Positions 14,650-19,967 of a DNA stretch of 19,967 nucleotides are shown in pieces. The DNA lies in NCBI GenBank assembly GCA_029287875.1, contig JARFQH010000082.1:1-19967 (forward strand), written 5' to 3'. A program made the translations under genes and the position numbers. The DNA is from Desulfobacteraceae bacterium. Lineage in GTDB: Bacteria; Desulfobacterota; Desulfobacteria; Desulfobacterales; SG8-13. Positions within the stretch are counted from its first letter, which is position 1, and the number at the start of each line of letters is the position of its first letter. A model generated the notes under the pieces. That model was given only the letters and a program-made list of their open reading frames with translations, had not been told where the DNA came from and ran no database searches.

Positions 14650-14722
14650 ACGATTGCCGGATTGCAAGACTGTGAAAAACCGAGAGGAGAGTGCGGGCGA
14701 TAAGGTTAGAACATCCAAACAA

Positions 14723-16171
14723 TCATGGCATAAATGAATCCCCAGGCGGTAAGTGAGAGGATAACGCCATTTGCGAGACGATATCCTTGGCGGGGATCAG
14801 ACCGGTTGCGCTGGCCGAAACGATGTTGCCGGCCACCCCCGGACCATCTCCAGCCACGTACATTCCCTTGATCTTGGTTTCCAGGTTGCCCGTGGTTTCG
14901 AGTTGGGTGGCAAAAAACTTTATCTCGGGCGCATAGAGCAGGGTCTCGTCATTGGAAACGCCTGGAATGACGAGGTTGAGCTTGTCGAGACCCTCGAAGA
15001 TGTTGGTCAGGATCCTCTCGGGCAGGGCCATGGCGATGTCGCCACAGACCACGTCGATGAGACTGGGTTCTATATAGCTTTTCTTGATGCGGTTCCAGGT
15101 GCTGCGTCGGCCGCGCTTGAGGTCTCCGAAGCGCTGCAGAATCGGTTTGCCGCCGCCGATCAGCGATGCCAAACTGCCGATGGCTTCCCCGTAGGCCTGG
15201 TTGTCGGTCACCGGCTCGGTCAGGACCACCTTCGAGAGGAAGGCGAAATTGGTATTTTCGGACTTTCGGTGGCGGAAGGCATGACCGTTGACACACACGA
15301 AACGGCTATAGTTTTCCTGGGTAACAAAGCCGCCTTGGTTGGTGCAGAAAGTGCGCGTCTGGTCGTCGTACTTGCTGGTCTGGATGAAAAACGTCGGGTC
15401 GTAGATGACGTTGCAAAGATCCTGCATGATGTCGTTGTGCACCTCGACCCTCACGCCGACCTCAATGCCGCGCTGTTTGAGACCGATGTCGTATTTTTGC
15501 GCCAGCGACCCGATCCAGTTGGCGCCCACCCGGCCAGGTGCCAGTATGACCTTTCCGGCACGGTATGACCCGCGGTTGGTCACGACGCCGGTCACCTGGA
15601 ATTTTTCTACAATGACATCCTTGACCTCCTCGGAGGTGTGAAACACCACCCCTTTCGATTTGATGTAATCACGCATGGCAATGATATGCTCCGGCAGGCA
15701 GTCGCTTCCGAGGTGTTTTTGCCGAATGATCAACAGGTCGATACCGTATCGCTTGGCCTTCTGGCGGATTTTGCGGGCTTCGGCCATGTCCGTCGGATAG
15801 ACCGGGCTGTCCATTCCGAAACGATTGAAAATCGTTTCGGTCTCATCGATCAGGGCTTCTGCCTGGGGACGCGGCATGAACTGGGTCAGGTCGCTTTTGC
15901 CCAACTTGTGAATATAGTTGAGCTTTCCGTCCGAAAAAAGGCCCGCACCGCCGATCCCGGATAGAATGTGACAGGGTTTGCACCCGAGACACTCCTGGTT
16001 GTCAGTCATTGGGCATTTTCTTTTCAGGGGCTCTTTGCCCATTTCGATCAACAGCACGCGCAAGTCCGAATGCTCGCAGAGGTAATAGGCTGCGAACATT
16101 CCGGCCGGGCCGCCGCCCACGATGATGACGTCGTATTTCCGCTCCGTGCTGGTGCCACTCGAATCGGACAT
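14723..16171 (-). CDS. FAD-dependent oxidoreductase, COG2509 family
   Basis: The 482-residue protein opens with an FAD-binding Rossmann motif (YDVIIVGGGPAGMFAAYYL, about 13-31). A cysteine cluster, KCPMTDNQECLGCKPCHILSG (C53, C61, C64, C67), leads into GIGGAGLFSDGKLNY, the signature of this uncharacterised dehydrogenase family. Near the C-terminus MYVAGDGPGVAGNIVSASATG closes the FAD site. Members are thought to be soluble flavoproteins acting on an unknown organic substrate; the cysteines could bind an Fe-S cluster or zinc. The start is at 16171, supported by AAAGGAG and by a promoter immediately upstream (16211-16240) that would exclude the longer open frame. It is divergent from the DnaJ-like gene and convergent with the MFS gene, so probably transcribed alone. 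Confidence 0.87.
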   Translation of the reverse strand: MSDSSGTSTERKYDVIIVGGGPAGMFAAYYLCEHSDLRVLLIEMGKEPLKRKCPMTDNQECLGCKPCHILSGIGGAGLFSDGKLNYIHKLGKSDLTQFMPRPQAEALIDETETIFNRFGMDSPVYPTDMAEARKIRQKAKRYGIDLLIIRQKHLGSDCLPEHIIAMRDYIKSKGVVFHTSEEVKDVIVEKFQVTGVVTNRGSYRAGKVILAPGRVGANWIGSLAQKYDIGLKQRGIEVGVRVEVHNDIMQDLCNVIYDPTFFIQTSKYDDQTRTFCTNQGGFVTQENYSRFVCVNGHAFRHRKSENTNFAFLSKVVLTEPVTDNQAYGEAIGSLASLIGGGKPILQRFGDLKRGRRSTWNRIKKSYIEPSLIDVVCGDIAMALPERILTNIFEGLDKLNLVIPGVSNDETLLYAPEIKFFATQLETTGNLETKIKGMYVAGDGPGVAGNIVSASATGLIPAKDIVSQMALSSHLPPGDSFMP

Positions 16172-16210
16172 GCTTTCTCCTTTACATCGACGGATACGCA
16201 TTGTGTATCG

Positions 16211-16240
16211 AGTATAGCACCGAGACCCTTTTGGCGGCAA
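16211..16240 (-). promoter_or_regulatory. Extended -10 promoter for the FAD oxidoreductase gene
   Basis: On the minus strand TTGCCG (16240-16235) is followed after 18 nt by TATACT (16216-16211), which is preceded by TGC, giving an extended -10 (TGnTATACT). Transcription would start near 16204, about 33 nt before the ATG at 16171. This is the best-looking promoter in the window and rules out the upstream start at 16240. Confidence 0.6.
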
Positions 16241-16292
16241 GGTTGAATCCGTCCGGTAGGCGCGCGGTTTTATGCTTGTTTCGCAGCCGGGT

Positions 16293-16337
16293 TTGTTTTA
16301 CGTTAACCGCAAAAACAAGAAAACCGCTTTTGAGCGG
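16293..16337 (+). promoter_or_regulatory. Two small hairpins in the leader of the DnaJ-like gene
   Basis: TTGTTTT (16293-16299) pairs with AAAACAA (16312-16318), and CCGCT (16324-16328) pairs with AGCGG (16333-16337). The second stem overlaps the start of the GGGGAG ribosome site (16336-16341), so it could partly occlude translation. Stems are short; this is suggestive only. Confidence 0.3.
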
Positions 16338-16352
16338 GGAGTGTCGATTCAC

Positions 16353-17174
16353 ATGACGACCAGCGACTATTACAGCCTTCTGGGTGTTGATGAAAACGCC
16401 ACCACACGGCAAATAAAGGATGCCTACCGCAAATTGGCCTACCGGTTCCATCCGGACCGCAACCCGGACAATCCCGAGGCGGCGGAACAGATGAAAAGAA
16501 TCAACGAAGCCTATGCCGTGCTGGCGGACGCGAACAAGCGGCGTGATTACGATGGCCTGCGACAACGGTTCGGCGACACTGCCCACAGCCGTTTTCGGCA
16601 GAATTACAGCGACCAGGATATTTTCAGAGGTTCGGACATTCACCAGGTCTTCGAAGAGATGGCCCGTGCCTTCGGCGTCAGGGGGGTGGAAGACATCTTC
16701 AGGGAGTTTTATGGTCCGGGGTATCGGAGTTTCGAGTTCAGACGTCCCGGAATGTTTGCCAGGGGGTTTGTCTTCACCGGTTCCGGACGCACCAACACCC
16801 GGCAAGGTCCCGTGTTGCCGCAAGGCGGGGTGCTCGGTAAACTCGCCCGCCGGTTTTTGAAAAACATCAGTGGCGTTGAACTGCCGCAAAAGGGTGTGGA
16901 CGTCCGCGATACGATTCACATCAGTCCGCAACTGGCAGAGACCGGCGGGCCGTACGCTTATTTTCTGCGTGAGAAATCGAAAAAGCTGCTGGTGAAGATA
17001 CCGCCGGGCATCCGCCAGGGACAGAGGATCCGCCTGACCGGTATGGGGCATGACGGCAAGGGCGGGGAGTCGCCCGGTGATCTTTACCTTAACGTGCAGA
17101 TTCGCAAACCGCTTCTGGATACCCTGAAAAACAGGCTGTCACGGTTTTTCGACCCGGCGGGGCGCGCAAAGTAG
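16353..17174 (+). CDS. DnaJ-domain co-chaperone, CbpA-like (no zinc finger)
   Basis: The 273-residue protein starts with a J domain (about 5-67: YYSLLGVDENATTRQIKDAYRKL, HPD at 33-35, KRINEAYAVLADANKRRDYD), which stimulates the ATPase of a DnaK-type Hsp70. There is no CxxCxGxG zinc finger. A middle part rich in Phe, Gly and Arg (68-160) contains GSDIHQVFEEMARAFGVRGVEDIFREFYGPGY. One substrate-binding beta domain follows (about 185-260, with ISPQLAETGGPYAYFL, KLLVKIPPGIRQGQRIRLTGMGHDGKGG and GDLYLNVQI), where standard CbpA has two, so it looks shortened. The start follows GGGGAG at 16336-16341; the open frame further upstream is atypical. It is 21 bp before the ABC ATPase gene and probably co-transcribed, an unusual partner for an importer. 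Confidence 0.86.
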   Translation: MTTSDYYSLLGVDENATTRQIKDAYRKLAYRFHPDRNPDNPEAAEQMKRINEAYAVLADANKRRDYDGLRQRFGDTAHSRFRQNYSDQDIFRGSDIHQVFEEMARAFGVRGVEDIFREFYGPGYRSFEFRRPGMFARGFVFTGSGRTNTRQGPVLPQGGVLGKLARRFLKNISGVELPQKGVDVRDTIHISPQLAETGGPYAYFLREKSKKLLVKIPPGIRQGQRIRLTGMGHDGKGGESPGDLYLNVQIRKPLLDTLKNRLSRFFDPAGRAK

Positions 17175-17195
17175 ACCGACTGTAAGAGCCCGCCT

Positions 17196-17891
17196 ATGAG
17201 CCTGCATATCCAAAACTTGACCCTCAAATATCCGGGTTCATCGAACTTTGTCTTCCAAGATCTATCATTTGAATTAAAAGAACCGGGCTTCAATTCCCTT
17301 TTCGGACCATCGGGCGTCGGTAAAACGTCGTTGGCCAAAATTCTGACCGGCGACATCCGACATTTTTCCGGAGAGGTCGACCACGAGGGGATGAAGACGT
17401 CTCTTTATTCTTACAATACGGAGCGCCTGCCCGGCTGGTCAGGTGTCGGAAAACACCTCGAGAAGATCACTCCGGCCGGAAGACAGGAACGCCGGGAAGA
17501 ACTGATTTCGATTTTCGGGCTGGAAGACAGTTTGCGGCAACGGTTTTCGCAACTGTCCTTGGGGCAGCAGAACAGAGTCAATCTCCTGCGCTATCTCTTC
17601 CAGGATTTCGATCTGCTGATAATGGACGAAAGCCTTGCCAACGTCGATGAACCGACCCGCGAGAAGATCATTCTGCGGATCAAAACGCTTTATCCGCAGC
17701 GCCATTTTCTCTACATCTCCCACAATGTCGTCGAAGTGTCGAAATTCTGTCGTGAAATTGTCGTCTTGAGAGGCGCGGAACGTCACCCACAGACGATTGT
17801 CATCCGCGGGCAGGACGCTCGAATCGATCGCGAAATCAATAAGGGCAGGCTCGATCAGACCATGCTGGAGATCGTCAATGCTTCTTCATAG
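17196..17891 (+). CDS. ABC transporter ATPase, nitrate/sulfonate/taurine type
   Basis: The 231-residue protein is the energy subunit of the importer encoded here. Walker A is GPSGVGKTS (37-45), the signature is LSLGQ (120-124) instead of LSGGQ, Walker B is LLIMDE (140-145) with the catalytic Glu followed by Ser rather than Pro, and the switch His is H176 in YISHN. Aligned with SsuB/TauB-like ATPases, the usual Q-loop FQEPRLLPW reads YNTERLPGW (73-81), so the Q-loop Gln appears to be Asn74. All essential phosphate-binding residues remain, so it should still hydrolyse ATP. A weak ribosome site (GTAAGAG) precedes the ATG. It overlaps the permease gene by 14 bp. Confidence 0.9.
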   Translation: MSLHIQNLTLKYPGSSNFVFQDLSFELKEPGFNSLFGPSGVGKTSLAKILTGDIRHFSGEVDHEGMKTSLYSYNTERLPGWSGVGKHLEKITPAGRQERREELISIFGLEDSLRQRFSQLSLGQQNRVNLLRYLFQDFDLLIMDESLANVDEPTREKIILRIKTLYPQRHFLYISHNVVEVSKFCREIVVLRGAERHPQTIVIRGQDARIDREINKGRLDQTMLEIVNASS

Positions 17892-18630
17892 ACGGATATA
17901 CCAGTTTCTGATCATCTATGCGATCGGCCTCGCCATCTTGCTGCTGATCAAGTATGGTCTGGATCTGTCCGATTACGTGATTCCAGGCCCGGTCGACATC
18001 TGGCATACCGGTACCGAGGAATTCGAACGCTATTTTTTCGATGTCCTGAACACCCTGGCTGTGGCGGTCGTCGGGCAGGTCATATCGATATTCATCGCCT
18101 TGCTGGTGGGGATCGCCGGCCGGCAGGCCACCTGGTTTGGATCGTTCATCAAGGTTGCGGCCTACAACGTTCAGGCCTATCCGATCGTGGCCATCGCACC
18201 GATTATTTTCATTCTTCTGGGGGACGGACTGCTGACCCGGTTGCTGATTGCGGCCATGATCTGCTATTTTCCGGTGCTGCTATCTGTTATCGGTATCATG
18301 GCCGAACCGGTTGTGGACATCGAGCATTTTTACAGGGTAACCGGCCGCATGCGCTGGCAATTGGAAGTCAAGATCCGTGCCTTTGAAAATCTGAACAAGC
18401 TGACCACGGTGATTGTCGGAAGCGCCACCCTGGCGATGGCCGGCACCATTGTGGCCGAGTTCATTGCCGCCAATGCCGGTATCGGCTACAGCATTCGGGT
18501 CGCCCTCTACCAGAGCAATTTGGCCAAAATCCTGGTGGCGCTCTTTCTCATCGGCATTACCCTCTCGGTGTATCAGGGATTGCTGGAGTTGACCGGGTAT
18601 TCGGTGAGGAAATGGTGGGCCGAAAAGTAA
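17878..18630 (+). CDS. ABC transporter permease, SsuC/TauC-like
   Basis: The 250-residue inner-membrane protein has a first helix at about 7-24 (YQFLIIYAIGLAILLLI), then about five more hydrophobic segments. The EAA-type cytoplasmic loop is FYRVTGRMRWQLEVKIRAFENLNKL, followed by GSATLAMAGTIVAEFIAANAGIGYSI, a hallmark of nitrate/sulfonate/pyrimidine-type permeases. The start at 17878 is preferred because TGGAG lies seven bases upstream inside the ATPase gene and because the upstream 27 codons read as a basic, non-membrane stretch that merely copies the ATPase frame. Overlap of 14 bp with the ATPase indicates translational coupling. VIPGPVDIWHTGTEEF after the first helix matches the family. Confidence 0.92.
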   Translation: MLLHRRIYQFLIIYAIGLAILLLIKYGLDLSDYVIPGPVDIWHTGTEEFERYFFDVLNTLAVAVVGQVISIFIALLVGIAGRQATWFGSFIKVAAYNVQAYPIVAIAPIIFILLGDGLLTRLLIAAMICYFPVLLSVIGIMAEPVVDIEHFYRVTGRMRWQLEVKIRAFENLNKLTTVIVGSATLAMAGTIVAEFIAANAGIGYSIRVALYQSNLAKILVALFLIGITLSVYQGLLELTGYSVRKWWAEK

Positions 18631-18631
18631 A

Positions 18632-18643
18632 AAGCGGCCGCTT
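18632..18643. repeat. Short perfect palindrome after the permease gene
   Basis: AAGCGGCCGCTT is a 12-bp perfect palindrome two bases after the permease stop codon. A second imperfect hairpin, GAGC-GG-GCCT-GT-AGGC-GG-GCTC, lies at 18679-18700. Either may modulate relative expression of the binding protein; no terminator T-tract follows. Confidence 0.35.
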
Positions 18644-18737
18644 GGTGTTTCATTCCCTTTACGGCCGTCCGATTTGTGGAGCGGGCCTGTAGGCGGGCTC
18701 GCTATGATTGGTGGATATGCACTATGGGGCAGGAAAA

Positions 18738-19751
18738 ATGAAAGTCGTCAATCGCCGCGAAAGTTGGCGTACCAAGAAGGTGTTCACCCTGCTGCTGGCC
18801 ACGATTTTTTGGATCGGCCTCACCCAATCGGGTGCGGCCGACGAGCAGATAACCTACCGGTTGAAATGGCTGTTCAATACCAGCGTCGTGGGGGACCTGT
18901 TTGCCGACAGCCACCATCTTTTCACCCAAGAGGGGTTGACCGTTACCATCAAGGAGGGCGGGCCGGAACGGGATGCCATCCGGGAGCTGGAATTGGGGCG
19001 GGCGCAGTTCGGAGTAGCCTCGGCCGATCAAGTGATCCGGGCCTTGTCCAAGGGTGCCGAAGTAGTGGTGATCGCCCAGTTCTTTCAGGTCAACCCGTTG
19101 CAGTGGATGTACCGTCCGGACAAAATCAAGATCAACCGCCTGGCTGATTTGGAAGGCCAGGTTCTCGGCGTGACGTTTGGCGGCAACGACGAAACCATTT
19201 TGAGGAGCCTGCTGGCCAAAGCGGGACTCACCGAGGCCGATGTGAAACTATACAGCGTCCGCTACGACTACACGCCTTTCATTCAGAAAATTGTCAATTT
19301 CTGGCCGGTCTACCGCAATACCCAGGCCGTTTTCCTCGGGGAAAAACTGCGTGGTTCCGGTGATGTTTTTGCGTTTTTCAATCCCGCCGACTATGGTGTG
19401 CGATTTGTGGCCAATTCCCTGGTCACCAGCAGGGAGATGATCGAAAGCCGACCGCAAATGGTACGCAAGTTCACCGCGGCCCTACTGCGGGGCTGGCAGG
19501 CCGCCATGGACCCGGTCAATGCGAACCAGGCCATTGAAACACTACGGCGCTACGACAAGGACTCGTCGGTCGAAACCTTGCAGCAGGAGCTGGCTATCAC
19601 CAGAAGCCTGGTCCAACCAGATGCCGCCATACCGATCGGTTTTATCGATACGGCGGCCTGGAAACAAACCGAACAGGTCATGGTGACACAGGGCCTGGTG
19701 CCGACGCCGGTGCATGTTGAAAGGGCGCTGTGGGAGATTTTGCAGCAGTGA
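18738..19751 (+). CDS. ABC transporter substrate-binding protein, NMT1/SsuA type
   Basis: The 337-residue protein has a signal peptide: a basic start (MKVVNRRESWRTKKVF), a hydrophobic core LLLATIFWIGL and probable cleavage after TQSGA or SGAA. It is periplasmic and there is no lipobox. YRLKWLFNTSVVGDLFADSHHLFTQEGLTVTIKEGG, LELGRAQFGVASADQVIRAL, INRLADLEGQVLGVTFG and PQMVRKFTAALLRGWQAAM follow the pattern of the NMT1/SsuA/TauA periplasmic-binding superfamily, which includes transporters for sulfonates, nitrate and thiamine pyrimidine precursors. Substrate cannot be decided here. The start at 18738 uses GCAGGAAAA directly upstream; ten codons further upstream an ATG exists with no ribosome site. 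The order ATPase, permease, binding protein completes one importer. Confidence 0.9.
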   Translation: MKVVNRRESWRTKKVFTLLLATIFWIGLTQSGAADEQITYRLKWLFNTSVVGDLFADSHHLFTQEGLTVTIKEGGPERDAIRELELGRAQFGVASADQVIRALSKGAEVVVIAQFFQVNPLQWMYRPDKIKINRLADLEGQVLGVTFGGNDETILRSLLAKAGLTEADVKLYSVRYDYTPFIQKIVNFWPVYRNTQAVFLGEKLRGSGDVFAFFNPADYGVRFVANSLVTSREMIESRPQMVRKFTAALLRGWQAAMDPVNANQAIETLRRYDKDSSVETLQQELAITRSLVQPDAAIPIGFIDTAAWKQTEQVMVTQGLVPTPVHVERALWEILQQ

Positions 19752-19910
19752 AGTTGAATCTATCTTTGGACGAGGACTTGATTCTGACCCGTAAACTGGA
19801 CAGCCGATTGACTTAATCCCATCGTGAACGGCGATCCGTCTACGTGCAGCCCGGTATCCTTAAAAACACCTGTAAAACCGAAGAGTTACCCGCTGCTGCA
19901 AGTCCTGCCG

Positions 19911-19967
19911 TCAATCGGATTCCGACTCCGGGTATTGGATATACGCATCCGGATCGGCCAGCAATTT
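19911..19967 (-). CDS. C-terminal end of a minus-strand gene cut by the window edge
   Basis: The last 18 codons before a TGA read KLLADPDAYIQYPESESD, an ordinary soluble-protein tail with good codon usage. The frame is open to the window edge. Nothing more can be said about its family. It is convergent with the binding-protein gene across about 160 bp in which I see no clear terminator. Confidence 0.4.
   Translation of the reverse strand, partial: KLLADPDAYIQYPESESD

Noticed and set aside
19748..19816. 22-codon frame starting GTG and overlapping the binding-protein stop codon
   Set aside because: It ends quickly, has no family pattern, and its ribosome site is weak. It may be the start of a broken gene, but nothing supports that.
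19817..19910. Possible riboswitch in the terminal gap
   Set aside because: No conserved cobalamin, TPP or other aptamer core can be recognised, and the region is the 3' side of both neighbouring genes.

Overview
The window looks like chromosomal DNA of a mesophilic, strictly respiratory member of the Desulfobacterota (Desulfosarcina-like sulfate reducers are my best guess). This is an inference from the moderately GC-rich coding style, the paired acyl-CoA dehydrogenases with an XRE-cupin regulator, the B12-type radical SAM enzyme, the FmdB zinc ribbon and the COG2509-type flavoprotein. No rRNA, tRNA, CRISPR array, transposase or phage gene was found.

Layout. Positions 1-504 hold the left copy of a dispersed repeat (8-63) and a small two-helix membrane protein on the minus strand. 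Positions 615-4572 (plus) encode a hot-dog thioesterase, a UPF0173-type metallo-hydrolase and a large GH63-like glucosidase. Positions 4577-8393 form a fatty-acid oxidation block: a VLCAD-like acyl-CoA dehydrogenase (minus), an XRE-cupin regulator (plus, with a good sigma70-type promoter and operator-like repeats in the 338-bp divergent gap) and a short-chain-type acyl-CoA dehydrogenase (plus). Positions 8452-11205 (minus) hold a B12-binding-type radical SAM protein, an FmdB-family zinc ribbon and a conserved protein of unknown function. The right copy of the dispersed repeat lies immediately upstream of that last gene.

Positions 11206-11458 are a regulatory gap with a perfect 26-bp palindrome and a second hairpin followed by a T-tract. 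Next comes a plus-strand run of an exported PpiC-type prolyl isomerase, a Nudix hydrolase with an enlarged Nudix box and an Fsr-like MFS exporter. A COG2509-type FAD oxidoreductase (minus, with a clear extended -10 promoter) faces it. The last block (16353-19751, plus) is a DnaJ-like co-chaperone followed by a three-gene ABC importer (ATPase, permease, NMT1/SsuA-type binding protein). The right edge cuts a minus-strand gene of which only the last 18 codons are visible.

How the genes work together: the two acyl-CoA dehydrogenases and the regulator plausibly form one locally controlled beta-oxidation unit, and the thioesterase may act on related acyl-CoAs. The importer is a self-contained uptake system for a small molecule whose identity cannot be read from the sequence. 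I found no clear multi-gene novel system. The most interesting items are the dispersed 56-nt repeat, the palindrome/hairpin leader of the PpiC gene, the insertion inside the Nudix box, the unassigned C-terminal part of the radical SAM protein and the non-canonical motifs of the ABC ATPase.
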